Positions 26,864-34,788 of a stretch of 35,981 nucleotides of DNA are shown here, one piece after another (positions within the stretch are counted from its first letter, which is position 1; each line of letters opens with the position of its first letter). The translations under genes and the position numbers were made by a program. Origin of the DNA: Streptococcus cristatus. GTDB taxonomy: Bacteria > Bacillota > Bacilli > Lactobacillales > Streptococcaceae. The DNA is taken from positions 1,127,509 to 1,163,489 of the forward strand of contig NZ_KQ969062.1 of NCBI RefSeq assembly GCF_001578775.1, in the 5' to 3' direction. The notes under the pieces are model-generated. The model was not told the origin of the DNA. It saw only the letters and a program-made list of their open reading frames with translations, and ran no database searches.

Positions 26864-26900
26864 AGAGGTCGGGCTAAATAGCGCTGGGCCTCTCTTTTTT
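26864..26900 (+). terminator. Terminator after fhs
   Basis: AGAGG (26864-26868) pairs with CCTCT (26889-26893), with further pairs inside (GCT/AGC), then CTTTTTT. Confidence 0.7.
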
Positions 26901-26977
26901 AGACTTAAATTCCAGATGTTTTGATATAATAAAGCCATATTCCCATCACCTATTTTTTGCTCATAGGAGGATGAACA

Positions 26978-27520
26978 TTGAAAAAAAGAAGTCTCAAACA
27001 GGAATTAATTTATCTGGCCTCAGGGGAATCGATAAGTGTCGTGTTGTTCTGCATCGTGTATGCCCTGTATACGAAACCAGAGACCCGATTTGCCACATCT
27101 AGTGCCGTCCTTTATTTCCCACTGTTAATTCTTAATCTGATATTGGTTCAAGGTTCCCTCTATTGGCTTAACTGTTTAAGACGAATCCAAAAGAAGAAGT
27201 CCTTGGAAGCTCAACTGCTTGCCCCTCTTTATAAAGGGCTAAAAGCGCTGGATTTTATGATGCTGCTTGCATATATACCGATTTGGATCTGGTCTTTTAG
27301 AGTGAGTAGTAGCAGTAATATCATTATTGGAGTTTTACTTTGGTTGTTTGCCATCATTGAATTTGTAAATTATTTTTACTATCGCCTGTCTTACTATACA
27401 ATGGGTGGCCTAGGACTGCAAGTGATGAGGCCTCTCAAGTTATTATTGACGGGAAAAGCTGCCAAATCGCAAATTGCAAAAGAAATTTCCTTATACGAAA
27501 AAAATATGGAGCATAAATAA
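26978..27520 (+). CDS. Membrane protein of unknown function, TTG start
   Basis: A 180-residue protein with four likely membrane segments: about 12-31, 44-65, 88-107 and 115-132. The C-terminus is basic. The start is TTG 26978: AGGAGG (26965-26970) is seven bases before it, and the frame is closed just upstream by TGA at 26972. ATG 26971 is out of frame. It shares one base with the next gene (TAATG), so the two are coupled. No known family recognised. Confidence 0.75.
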   Translation: MKKRSLKQELIYLASGESISVVLFCIVYALYTKPETRFATSSAVLYFPLLILNLILVQGSLYWLNCLRRIQKKKSLEAQLLAPLYKGLKALDFMMLLAYIPIWIWSFRVSSSSNIIIGVLLWLFAIIEFVNYFYYRLSYYTMGGLGLQVMRPLKLLLTGKAAKSQIAKEISLYEKNMEHK

Positions 27521-28128
27521 TGAAAAAGAAATACCTATTAATAACTCTTCTAAGCATTGGTCTTTTGACCTTGACTGGTTGTCAGTCTGTTGAAAAGTGG
27601 TTTAAAAATGCCAAGGAAGAATGGCTGGGGCTGGAGATGACGGTTCGCACCTATGATGAGAATTCCCAACTCATAGACCAGATGTCAGGGAAGTCCTTGT
27701 CCATCTCGCGTAACGAGGAATTTGATTCAGTTGATGCAGAAGGGAATTCCAAAGAAGACTCATCTGTGCTCAAAATCACCTTGGGTAAGTATGAGATTGA
27801 TCATGTGGGCTCTTCCTTGATTGCAGAAGAAAAAGGCTTGAAAGATGTCTTTGCTCAATATCAAAAGACTGCAGATGTTGATGAGAATAGCCATTCTGTC
27901 CCTGTTTTAAATCGCATGATTTCAGCTTTTAAAAACGATTTTACCGGCAAGAAAAAGGTTATTCTGATTCGCTCTCAAAACGGCACTCCGTTGGCTGCCT
28001 ATGCTGGCGATCGTGTCTCTCTTGATAAATCTGATGCTCCCAAAACTTCTGAGTTGCTGATTGACGGCAAGCGCCTCGTGATTTACCGCTGCGACTACAC
28101 TATTTATGACCGTGAATTGCTGGAGTAA
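27520..28128 (+). CDS. DUF5052-like lipoprotein
   Basis: A 202-residue lipoprotein: signal peptide, lipobox LTGC with Cys21, then an extracytoplasmic domain beginning EKWFKNAKEEWLGLEMTVRTYDENSQLI. This resembles the DUF5052 family of small streptococcal lipoproteins; no activity is known. Co-translated with the upstream membrane protein, so a joint envelope role is possible. Confidence 0.8.
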   Translation: MKKKYLLITLLSIGLLTLTGCQSVEKWFKNAKEEWLGLEMTVRTYDENSQLIDQMSGKSLSISRNEEFDSVDAEGNSKEDSSVLKITLGKYEIDHVGSSLIAEEKGLKDVFAQYQKTADVDENSHSVPVLNRMISAFKNDFTGKKKVILIRSQNGTPLAAYAGDRVSLDKSDAPKTSELLIDGKRLVIYRCDYTIYDRELLE

Positions 28129-28131
28129 GCT

Positions 28132-28785
28132 ATGAATGTAGAGGAATTGGTAAAAGAGTAAAAAGCTGTGGCTAACCCTGATGATGCGGCGGCTATGAAA
28201 GCCTATATGAAAAACAAATTTGAGTTTCTAGGAGTCAAGACTCCAGTCAGACGGAAGATCACAAAGGCTTTTTTCAAACAGCAGACTGACACCGTCATTG
28301 ACTGGAATTTTATAAATGAAGCTTGGAATAATCCCTATCGAGAATTGCAGTATGCTGCACTAGATTATCTGGAAATTCGCAAGAAACTATTGACTCCATC
28401 TGACTTGCCACGTTTGAAAAAGCTGGCCCAAACAAAATCTTGGTGGGATACCATTGACTTTCTGGACCGCTTGGTCGGATCCATCATTGCCCGATTTCCA
28501 GAAACAAAAGAGATTATTTTATCCTGGAGTTGCGATAAGGATATCTGGCTGCGACGCTTGGCTATTGATCATCAGCTATTGCGAAAAGAGAAAACAGATA
28601 CAGAGCTGCTGGAGAAGATTTTAGTGAATAATCTAGGCCAAACAGAATTCTTTATTAACAGGGCCATCGGCTGGGCGCTGAGAGATTATTCAAAAATCAA
28701 TCCAGACTGGGTCAAGGATTTCATAGAACGGCATCAGGCAGAAATGGCTGCCCTTAGTATTCGAGAGGGAAGTAAGTATCTGTGA
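28132..28785 (+). pseudogene. AlkD-like DNA glycosylase broken by an early stop
   Basis: From ATG 28132 the frame reads NVEELVKE, then TAA at codon 10 (28159-28161), and continues in the same frame as KAVANPDDAAAMKAYMKNK and a full HEAT-repeat DNA alkylation repair protein (WWDTIDFLDRLVG, INRAIGWALRDYSK) to 28785. Family members begin with the same kind of N-terminal helix, so one base change disrupts the gene. GTG 28168 could restart translation and give 205 residues lacking the first helix, but no good ribosome binding site precedes it. Intact AlkD proteins excise N3- and N7-alkylated purines. Confidence 0.75.
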
Positions 28786-28806
28786 TGGTTGACCAATCTT
28801 TATGGC

Positions 28807-28835
28807 TTGACATTTTCTACGCTATAGCTTATGAT
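28807..28835 (+). promoter_or_regulatory. Strong promoter of the asd RNA
   Basis: TTGACA (28807-28812), a 17-base spacer, TATGAT (28830-28835). A perfect -35 with near-consensus -10 and no coding start behind it points to a stable RNA. Confidence 0.85.
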
Positions 28836-28841
28836 AGATAG

Positions 28842-28985
28842 GTGCGATGAGTCGATATGCAGATTTTCTGCAATTGAAGCATGGGAGGTCATAAACGCAG
28901 GAGCGGACCTTGATCAGTTGTGTGAACCTGCTGATCACACGAAAGTGCCCCTATCCCCAGTCTACGGATTGGGGATTTTCTATTG
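28842..28985 (+). ncRNA. asd RNA motif (independent small RNA)
   Basis: About 140 bases from the start predicted by the promoter to a hairpin CCCCAGTC/GATTGGGG (28955-28974) with a short T-tract. Helices can be drawn at TGCAG/CTGCA, AGGTC/GACCT, TGATCAG/CTGATCA and CACGAAAGTG. Position upstream of asd in a streptococcus and this size fit the asd RNA described in lactic acid bacteria, seen in S. pyogenes as a separate transcript of about 170 bases. Here asd has its own promoter 290 bases further on, so this looks like an independent RNA, not a leader. No function is known. Confidence 0.7.
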
Positions 28986-29072
28986 CTCTTGACGAAGTTA
29001 AGTCTTAGAGCAATGGATGCAGTTTTGTTCGTGAGAACAAAATCTGTAAACCTTGGAAGTTCTCATAGAGAG

Positions 29073-29233
29073 GCAAGACAGTTGGTCGAAGCTGATCTTA
29101 GAGACATTGATACTGAGATAGTTGGCGTCGTGAGTGCTATTGCTCTTGATGAAACTACTCTTAGAATGCAAGACAGTTAGTCGTAGCCGAGCTTAGAGGC
29201 ATTGATGCTGAGGCGGTTGGTGTTGTGAGTGCT
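29073..29233 (+). repeat. Two 66-bp direct repeats between asd RNA and asd
   Basis: Units at 29073-29138 and 29168-29233, 95 bases apart, begin GCAAGACAGTT and end GTGAGTGCT, with about 10 differences in 66 bases. The spacer segment ATTGCTCTTGATGAA (29139-29153) is also repeated at 28982-28996, right after the asd RNA, suggesting a third, decayed unit. A 65-codon open frame spans the first unit, but the 95-base period is not a multiple of three, so coding is unlikely. The rest of the 28986-29345 gap holds only the asd promoter. Confidence 0.75.
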
Positions 29234-29273
29234 GCGTATTTCGACAAAATAAGGCCGTAATTCTTTAGAAATA

Positions 29274-29302
29274 TTTGCATTTTTCCTTAAAAATAGTATA
29301 AT
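29274..29302 (+). promoter_or_regulatory. asd promoter
   Basis: TTTGCA (29274-29279), a 17-base spacer, TATAAT (29297-29302), about 44 bases before the asd start. Confidence 0.75.
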
Positions 29303-29345
29303 ACTAGAATATACAAAATTTTTAGAAAATTCAGAGGTGGATTGT

Positions 29346-30422
29346 ATGGGATATACAGTTGCTGTAGTTGGTGCCACTGGTGCTGTTGGCGCTCAAATGA
29401 TTAAAATGCTGGAAGAATCAACACTTCCAATTGATAAGATCCGTTATTTGGCTTCTGCTCGTTCAGCTGGTAAGGTTCTTCAGTTCAAAGGACAAGATGT
29501 CACCATCGAAGAAACAACAGAAACTGCCTTTGAAGGCGTAGACATCGCTCTTTTCTCAGCTGGTGGCTCTACTTCAGCAAAATATGCTCCGTATGCAGTC
29601 AAAGCTGGTGCAGTCGTAGTGGACAATACCTCATATTTCCGCCAAAATCCTGATGTGCCTCTGGTTGTTCCAGAAGTCAACGCTCATGCACTAGATCAGC
29701 ATAAAGGGATTATCGCTTGTCCTAATTGCTCAACTATTCAGATGATGGTGGCCTTGGAGCCAGTCCGTCAGCAGTGGGGCTTGGAGCGTATCATTGTTTC
29801 TACATATCAGGCAGTTTCAGGTGCTGGTATGGGAGCCATTCTTGAAACGCAACGTGAGCTTCGTGAAGTTTTGAATGATGGTGTGAATCCACGTGATTTG
29901 CATGCGGAAATCCTACCTTCTGGTGGTGATAAGAAACATTATCCAATTGCCTTCAATGCTCTTCCACAAATCGACGTCTTCACTGACAATGATTACACTT
30001 ACGAAGAGATGAAGATGACCAAAGAAACCAAGAAAATCATGGAAGATGATACCATCGCTGTGTCTGCTACCTGTGTACGTATTCCAGTCCTGTCAGCTCA
30101 CTCTGAGTCTGTTTATATCGAAACAAAAGAAGTAGCTCCGATTGAAGAAGTCAAAGCAGCTATTGCAGCTTTCCCAGGTGCCGTTCTTGAGGATGATGTA
30201 GCTCACCAAATCTATCCTCAAGCTATCAACGCTGTTGGATCACGTGATACCTTTGTTGGTCGTATCCGTAAAGACTTGGATGCAGAAAAAGGAATCCACA
30301 TGTGGGTTGTTTCAGACAACCTTCTTAAAGGAGCGGCATGGAATTCTGTCCAAATCGCTGAAACTCTTCATGAGCGTGGTTTGGTCCGTCCGACGGAAGA
30401 AGTTGTTTTTGAATTAAAATAA
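29346..30422 (+). CDS. asd: Aspartate-semialdehyde dehydrogenase
   Basis: A 358-residue enzyme reducing aspartyl phosphate to aspartate semialdehyde, the branch point to lysine/diaminopimelate, threonine and methionine. The NADP-binding [12 protein letters not shown] is N-terminal, and the active-site Cys128 is in [15 protein letters not shown] 29346 is preceded by CAGAGGTGG with good spacing; the frame could extend to GTG 29337 but that lies inside the ribosome binding site. A terminator follows before dapA. Confidence 0.96.
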   Translation: MGYTVAVVGATGAVGAQMIKMLEESTLPIDKIRYLASARSAGKVLQFKGQDVTIEETTETAFEGVDIALFSAGGSTSAKYAPYAVKAGAVVVDNTSYFRQNPDVPLVVPEVNAHALDQHKGIIACPNCSTIQMMVALEPVRQQWGLERIIVSTYQAVSGAGMGAILETQRELREVLNDGVNPRDLHAEILPSGGDKKHYPIAFNALPQIDVFTDNDYTYEEMKMTKETKKIMEDDTIAVSATCVRIPVLSAHSESVYIETKEVAPIEEVKAAIAAFPGAVLEDDVAHQIYPQAINAVGSRDTFVGRIRKDLDAEKGIHMWVVSDNLLKGAAWNSVQIAETLHERGLVRPTEEVVFELK

Positions 30423-30447
30423 ACTGTCTGAAAATACGTGACAGGTC

Positions 30448-30480
30448 GAGGATTGAATATCTGTCATTCAATCCTCTTTT
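30448..30480 (+). terminator. Terminator between asd and dapA
   Basis: GAGGATTGAAT (30448-30458), 7-base loop, ATTCAATCCTC (30466-30476), then TTTT. The T-tract is short, so some read-through into dapA is expected. Confidence 0.75.
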
Positions 30481-30501
30481 CATACAAAGAGAGGTAAGTT
30501 T

Positions 30502-31438
30502 ATGGCATACGCAGATTTGAAGAATTGTAAAATCATCACAGCTTTTATTACGCCTTTTCATGAAGATGGCTCCATCAATTTTGAGGCTATTCCAGATTTG
30601 ATTGAGCACCTTTTGGCTCATCATACAGATGGGATTTTGCTAGCTGGAACGACTGCAGAGAGTCCAACCTTGACTCACGATGAAGAGTTGGAGCTATTTG
30701 CGGCAGTTCAAAAGGTTGTCAAGGGGCGCGTTCCTTTGATTGCAGGTGTCGGTACCAACGAAACGCGTCGACTCTATCGAATTCGTCAAAGAAGTAGATG
30801 CCTTTGGTGGTTTTGCGGCTGGTTTGGCCATTGTTCCCTATTACAATAAACCGTCTCAAGAAGGCATGTATCAGCACTTTAAAGCCATTGCGGATGCTTC
30901 AAACCTGCCGATCATTATCTACAATATCCCAGGACGGGTAGTGGTTGAAATGACGCCTGAGACCATGTTAAGACTGGCAGAACACCCAAATATTATCGGT
31001 GTGAAAGAATGTACCAGTCTGGCTAATATGGCCTATTTGATTGAGCATCGTCCAGAGGAGTTCCTGATTTATACGGGTGAGGACGGCGATGCCTTTCATG
31101 CTATGAATCTGGGGGCTGATGGAGTTATTTCAGTTGCTTCTCACACAAATGGTGATGAAATGTTTGAAATGCTGGATGCTATTGAGCACAATGACATCAA
31201 AAAAGCAGCAGCTATCCAACGAAAATTCATCCCTAAAGTCAATGCGCTTTTCTCTTACCCAAGCCCAGCTCCAGTCAAGGCTGTGCTCAATTACATGGGA
31301 TTTGCAGCAGGTCCAACCCGCTTACCGCTTGTGCCAGCTCCTGAAGAAGATGCCAAACGCATTATCAAGGTCGTGGTTGATGGCGACTATGAAGCGACTA
31401 AAGAGACTGTTAAAGGTGTCTTGAGACCAGATTATTGA
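30502..31438 (+). pseudogene. dapA: 4-hydroxy-tetrahydrodipicolinate synthase with a frameshift
   Basis: Translation from ATG 30502 gives a normal DapA N-terminus ([32 protein letters not shown]) up to GVGTNETR. There an extra C, near 30769 (ACGCGT-C-GACTCT), shifts the frame, and the ORF ends at 30849. In the +1 frame the protein continues [18 protein letters not shown] to a normal C-terminus at 31438, with IIYNIPGR and the Schiff-base Lys in IGVKECT. Removing one base restores a full-length enzyme. No slippery heptamer is seen, so this is a mutation or a base-call error, not programmed frameshifting. The intact enzyme condenses pyruvate with aspartate semialdehyde, following Asd. Confidence 0.85.
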
Positions 31439-31492
31439 TCGGCAAATTTGCTTTAGATTTTATATAGAGTAAGTAAGGTGTGATGAAATAAT

Positions 31493-32092
31493 ATGACAGA
31501 AAAGCATAGTCAACGAATCGAAGAGTACAAGGCAAAGCGTAGTCTGGAAAAGCTTGAGGGGAAGAGAGTTTACGACAAGCCAATTATTCGAACTGGTGAT
31601 AAGGCAAGTTTTTATGGCGCAGGTCTAATTTTGTTAGGGTTTGGTTTGGGGGCTCTTTATCTATTTCTTAACCTTATAACAGATTGGGATTTAAAACTTT
31701 TCTCTCTTATCTGGGAAACACTTGCTGGATTAGGGATTGTTGTCAGTCTTTTCGGGGCTTTTAAAATTGGTCGGTTAGAGTTACATACTGTGTCAATGAT
31801 AGCAGACAAAGAGAAGAATTTTGACATTAAAAGAGCTTTCAATCTTTATAATGTCATCCACAAACCGACTAAGAAAGTTTTACTTCAATACGATAGTGAG
31901 GATGATAGTTTGATTTCTCTAAAAGCTGGGGGTGATTTATTAATTGAGCTCCTAAAGAAAGTTGAGGAAGAGAAATTGCTTTTTAATAAGATTAACAAAA
32001 CTCTGAAATTAGAAGAAGTATCTGAAAATCATTGGAAAATGCAATATCGTTACAAGAAACAAGATATTGTATTAGAGCAAAGTAGTATATAG
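31493..32092 (+). CDS. Membrane protein of unknown function
   Basis: A 199-residue protein with a charged N-terminus (KHSQRIEEYKAKRSLEKLEG), two membrane segments at about 41-62 and 70-92, and a soluble C-terminal half of about 105 residues. No known domain recognised. It stands alone after dapA. A ribosome binding site is weak (TAAGGTG). Confidence 0.65.
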   Translation: MTEKHSQRIEEYKAKRSLEKLEGKRVYDKPIIRTGDKASFYGAGLILLGFGLGALYLFLNLITDWDLKLFSLIWETLAGLGIVVSLFGAFKIGRLELHTVSMIADKEKNFDIKRAFNLYNVIHKPTKKVLLQYDSEDDSLISLKAGGDLLIELLKKVEEEKLLFNKINKTLKLEEVSENHWKMQYRYKKQDIVLEQSSI

Positions 32093-32121
32093 TATATGTC
32101 TTATTGCCTAGTCCTATTAAC

Positions 32122-32149
32122 TTGATTTTAAAGGGCTAGCATTTATAAT
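32122..32149 (+). promoter_or_regulatory. Promoter of candidate small RNA
   Basis: TTGATT (32122-32127), a 16-base spacer, TATAAT (32144-32149). No start codon with a ribosome binding site follows for over 150 bases. Confidence 0.6.
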
Positions 32150-32154
32150 TCTCT

Positions 32155-32250
32155 AAAAAAGATTTCAAAAGGATTGCAGTTGAATGGCGCCTCAAACGTT
32201 AGATAACATTCTAAGGATTGAGGTTCGGTTCTTTTCTGCAGTCTTTTTCT
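32155..32250 (+). ncRNA. Candidate structured small RNA, family not recognised
   Basis: Nested complementary arms span nearly the whole stretch. AAAAGGATTGCAG (32167-32179) faces CTGCAGTCTTTTT (32236-32248); inside this CCTCAA (about 32190) faces TTGAGG (about 32218), and TTAGA faces TCTAA around a TAACAT loop. The outer 3' arm runs into a T-rich end, so the stem could double as the terminator. With the promoter just upstream it looks like a transcription unit of about 95 bases. It could instead be the 5' leader of the GNAT gene, but that gene has its own TATAAT at 32290. Confidence 0.5.
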
Positions 32251-32289
32251 AAAAGTTTCATTCTTTTTGAAAAAAATAAGAAAAAATTG

Positions 32290-32295
32290 TATAAT
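32290..32295 (+). promoter_or_regulatory. -10 element of GNAT gene
   Basis: TATAAT preceded by TTG-T (extended -10 type), 35 bases before the GNAT start; no clear -35. Confidence 0.5.
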
Positions 32296-32329
32296 GATAG
32301 GGTAAGTTATTGCTTAAGAGGTGATGATA

Positions 32330-32830
32330 ATGCAGGTTCGTAAGGCAAGCAAGGCTGATTGGCAACTAATCCAAAAGATATGTAGAGAAACTTGGTTGAC
32401 TACCTATAAAGATATTTATTCCTCTTCCTACATAGAGCGAGTCTTTGACATTTTCTATAGCCAAGAACGTTTGCTGAAGGACTTGACAGAACTTTCTCCT
32501 GAATGGAATGGCTATTGGCTGGCAGAAATGAAAGGTCAGGTACTTGGTTGTATCGGTGGTGGAATGAGTGAGGACGGCAGAGCCAATGTCTACGTTCTCT
32601 ATGTCTTGCCGCAGGCTCAACGTTTGGGAATCGGTCATGCATTACTGGAGACCTTGACAACCTATCAAAAGTCACAATATCAGGCAAGAGAACAAGCCGT
32701 TACAGTAACGGAAGGAAATGCTATCGGTCTTCCATTTTATGAAAAAGAAGGCTTTGTCTTTGAGTCTGCCACTGTAAATTGGATTGATAGCAGTCAAGCT
32801 AGAGATTTACACTATATCAGAAATATATAA
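32330..32830 (+). CDS. GNAT family N-acetyltransferase
   Basis: A 166-residue acetyl-CoA-dependent acetyltransferase. The acetyl-CoA binding motif is seen in LPQAQRLGIGHALLE, with the C-terminal NAIGLPFYEKEGFVFES typical of the fold. ATG 32330 is taken since AAGAGG is nine bases upstream; GTG 32321 and ATG 32324 are too near it. The substrate is unknown. Confidence 0.88.
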   Translation: MQVRKASKADWQLIQKICRETWLTTYKDIYSSSYIERVFDIFYSQERLLKDLTELSPEWNGYWLAEMKGQVLGCIGGGMSEDGRANVYVLYVLPQAQRLGIGHALLETLTTYQKSQYQAREQAVTVTEGNAIGLPFYEKEGFVFESATVNWIDSSQARDLHYIRNI

Positions 32831-32845
32831 ATAAAGGAGTATTTT

Positions 32846-33184
32846 ATGAAAGTCATTAAACGCAGTGGGGAAGTCGTTGACTTTGACCCAGATAAAATCT
32901 ATCAAGCGGTATTAAAAGCAGCTCAAACCGTTTATGTCTTGACAGACGACCTCCGCCAAAATCTAGCCTTGGTGACAAAAAAAGTCGCGTTAGATTTGGA
33001 AGAAGCCAAGGTTGAGCGTGCCACTATCAGTATGATTCAGTCTATGGTTGAAAACCGTCTCTTGGGAGCAGGTTATATCACCATTGCTGAGCATTATATT
33101 TCTTACCGCTTGCAGCGTGATTTGGAGCGCAGTGGTTACGGTGATCATATCGCTGTCCATTTGCATTTTGAGCAAATCCGATAA
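32846..33184 (+). CDS. Stand-alone ATP-cone domain protein
   Basis: A 112-residue protein that is almost wholly one ATP-cone: KVIKRSGEVVDFDPDKIYQAVLKAA at the start and YITIAEHYISYRLQRDLER near the end. ATP-cones sense ATP/dATP in ribonucleotide reductases and in NrdR, but here there is neither a reductase domain nor the zinc ribbon of NrdR. It follows the GNAT gene by 15 bases, with AAAGGAG before the ATG, and is closed by a terminator. A regulatory role in nucleotide sensing is possible. Confidence 0.8.
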   Translation: MKVIKRSGEVVDFDPDKIYQAVLKAAQTVYVLTDDLRQNLALVTKKVALDLEEAKVERATISMIQSMVENRLLGAGYITIAEHYISYRLQRDLERSGYGDHIAVHLHFEQIR

Positions 33185-33192
33185 CAATGCTG

Positions 33193-33213
33193 AAAAGCCC
33201 AGATGGGCTTTTT
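33193..33213 (+). terminator. Terminator after the ATP-cone gene
   Basis: AAAAGCCC (33193-33200), AGAT loop, GGGCTTTTT (33205-33213). The rest of the 33214-33485 gap holds the two cre-like boxes and no further gene. Confidence 0.9.
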
Positions 33214-33405
33214 CTTTTTCAAAACTCAATATAAAAATTCAGTTCAAAGGAGATTTTTCTTCAAAAGTTGTAATCGTATTCAAAATTTTTCCTTGTTTTT
33301 ATTAGAAAAAGGCCTTTCAAAGCCAGTTAAATCAATATGTATAATCTGGACTTATGCTCTTCTTAATCTTTCTTAAGTAGACACTAGGACATATTAGATA
33401 TAAAA

Positions 33406-33451
33406 TGAAAGCGTCAACAAGTACTGAGCTGCAAAAATGAAAGCGCTCTTA
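33406..33451. promoter_or_regulatory. Two cre-like boxes before the acyl-CoA cluster
   Basis: TGAAAGCGTCAACA (33406-33419) and TGAAAGCGCTCTTA (33438-33451) each fit the CcpA operator TGWAANCGNTNWCA with one mismatch. They are 32 bases apart (three helical turns) and lie 35 to 80 bases before the acyl-CoA dehydrogenase start, a place suited to repression in the presence of sugar. Confidence 0.6.
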
Positions 33452-33485
33452 TACAAATAAAAACTATACAAAAGGAGTCAATAAA

Positions 33486-34694
33486 ATGGCAACTAAAGAA
33501 GAAATTTTACGTGAATTATACCCTGAGGATCTTTTCCACTATGCCGATGGCTTGACATTGGGAGAAGCGGAAGTATTACAAGAAACTCGTCGTTTGATTG
33601 AAAAGCATCTTCGTCCAGTCATTAATGAATATTGGGAAGCACCTGATTTCCCATTTGAAGAATTCTATGCAGTTGCTAAAGGCGCTCAAATCATGAACAA
33701 CCCTAAATTGTTCGAAGGTCGCGAAGGCAACTACAAACCATCAGAACTTTACATCGCATTCTTGTATTTAGAATTAGGCCGTTTCGATGCGTCTATAGCG
33801 ACTTTCTTCACAGTTCATGGTGGACTTTGCTACAACACAGTCTTGCTTGGTGGTGACGAGCGTCAACAAAAAGAATTCCTTCCTAAATTAGCTGCATTTG
33901 ACTGGCAAGGATGTTTCGCTTTGACTGAACCGTTGTCAGGTTCTGACATTGCTGGAGGGCTTGCAACAACAGCTGAGCGTGTTGGCGATAAATGGATCTT
34001 GAACGGAGAAAAACGTTGGATCGGTGGATCAGATACAGCTGATGTGGTTCCAGTATTTGCTCGCGACGTTGAAGATGGAAAAGTAAAATGTTTCATCGTT
34101 CGTAAAGGCGCTCCTGGATATCATGCAGAACCAATCCCTCACAAAACAGCTCTTCGTTGCGTACGTAATGGCCACATTACTATGAAGAATGTGGAAGTGC
34201 CAGATTCAGACCGTTTGGTAAACATCAATGGATTTGGCGATGTAGCTCGCATCTTGACATTCACTCGTGCTGACGTTGCTCACATTGCAACTGCTATCAC
34301 TTGTGGCTCATACGTAGCAGCTCTTAAGTATGCTAAAGATCGTCAACAATTCAAACGTCCAATTGCTGCATTCCAAATCGTACAAGAAAAATTGGCTAGA
34401 ATGCAAGCTAACGCAGTGGCAGTACTTTCATACTCAGCTCGTATTGCTGAAATGCAAGAAGCAGGTAACGAATTGATGTTGAACTCTGCACTTGCTAAGA
34501 TGCACAACTCATTGGTAATGCGTGAAACAGTTGCACTTGCACGTGAAACATGTGGTGGTAACGGAATCACTCTTGAAACTGATGTAGCTCGTTTCTTTGC
34601 AGATGCTGAAGCAATCTACACATATGAAGGTTCTCATGAAGTGAATGCTTTGATTGTAGGCCGTGAAATTACTGGTATTGGAGCATTTGTATAA
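33486..34694 (+). CDS. Acyl-CoA dehydrogenase, glutaryl-CoA dehydrogenase-like
   Basis: A 402-residue FAD enzyme that introduces a 2,3 double bond into an acyl-CoA. Visible segments are the flavin loop CFALTEPLSGSDIAGG, EKRWIGGSDTADVV, and the C-terminal TYEGSHEVNALIVGREITGI with Glu381 as the likely catalytic base. That ending is the pattern of glutaryl-CoA dehydrogenases and plant-type acyl-CoA oxidase 4, so the substrate may be a short-chain or dicarboxylic acyl-CoA. AAAGGAG precedes the ATG. Such genes are not part of the usual streptococcal core. No electron-transfer flavoprotein genes lie in the window. Confidence 0.9.
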   Translation: MATKEEILRELYPEDLFHYADGLTLGEAEVLQETRRLIEKHLRPVINEYWEAPDFPFEEFYAVAKGAQIMNNPKLFEGREGNYKPSELYIAFLYLELGRFDASIATFFTVHGGLCYNTVLLGGDERQQKEFLPKLAAFDWQGCFALTEPLSGSDIAGGLATTAERVGDKWILNGEKRWIGGSDTADVVPVFARDVEDGKVKCFIVRKGAPGYHAEPIPHKTALRCVRNGHITMKNVEVPDSDRLVNINGFGDVARILTFTRADVAHIATAITCGSYVAALKYAKDRQQFKRPIAAFQIVQEKLARMQANAVAVLSYSARIAEMQEAGNELMLNSALAKMHNSLVMRETVALARETCGGNGITLETDVARFFADAEAIYTYEGSHEVNALIVGREITGIGAFV

Positions 34695-34704
34695 TAATGA
34701 ATTT

Positions 34705-34753
34705 GGAACGATTGCTCAGCATTTGCTAGTAATCGTTCCGATTCTTTCTTTTT
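34705..34753 (+). terminator. Hairpin between acyl-CoA dehydrogenase and hbd
   Basis: GGAACGATT (34705-34713) and AATCGTTCC (34731-34739), a perfect nine-base stem with a 17-base loop, then ATTCTTTCTTTTT. It probably lowers expression of the downstream genes relative to the dehydrogenase. Confidence 0.8.
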
Positions 34754-34788
34754 GAAGTTTATATTTTGATAGTAAATAGGAGAAAAAA

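Noticed and set aside
28842..28985. Lysine riboswitch controlling asd (the RNA starts with AGGTGCGA, similar to the L-box start).
   Set aside because: Later conserved parts of the lysine riboswitch are not present, the RNA ends in its own terminator, and asd has a separate promoter.
28983..29180. A 65-codon open frame downstream of the asd RNA.
   Set aside because: It has no ribosome binding site, overlaps the repeat, and its repeat period of 95 bases breaks the frame in the second unit.
30757..30772. KpnI, MluI and SalI recognition sequences lie close together at the dapA frameshift, which could suggest engineering.
   Set aside because: The bases other than the extra C code for the expected DapA residues, so the sites arise from normal coding sequence plus one insertion.
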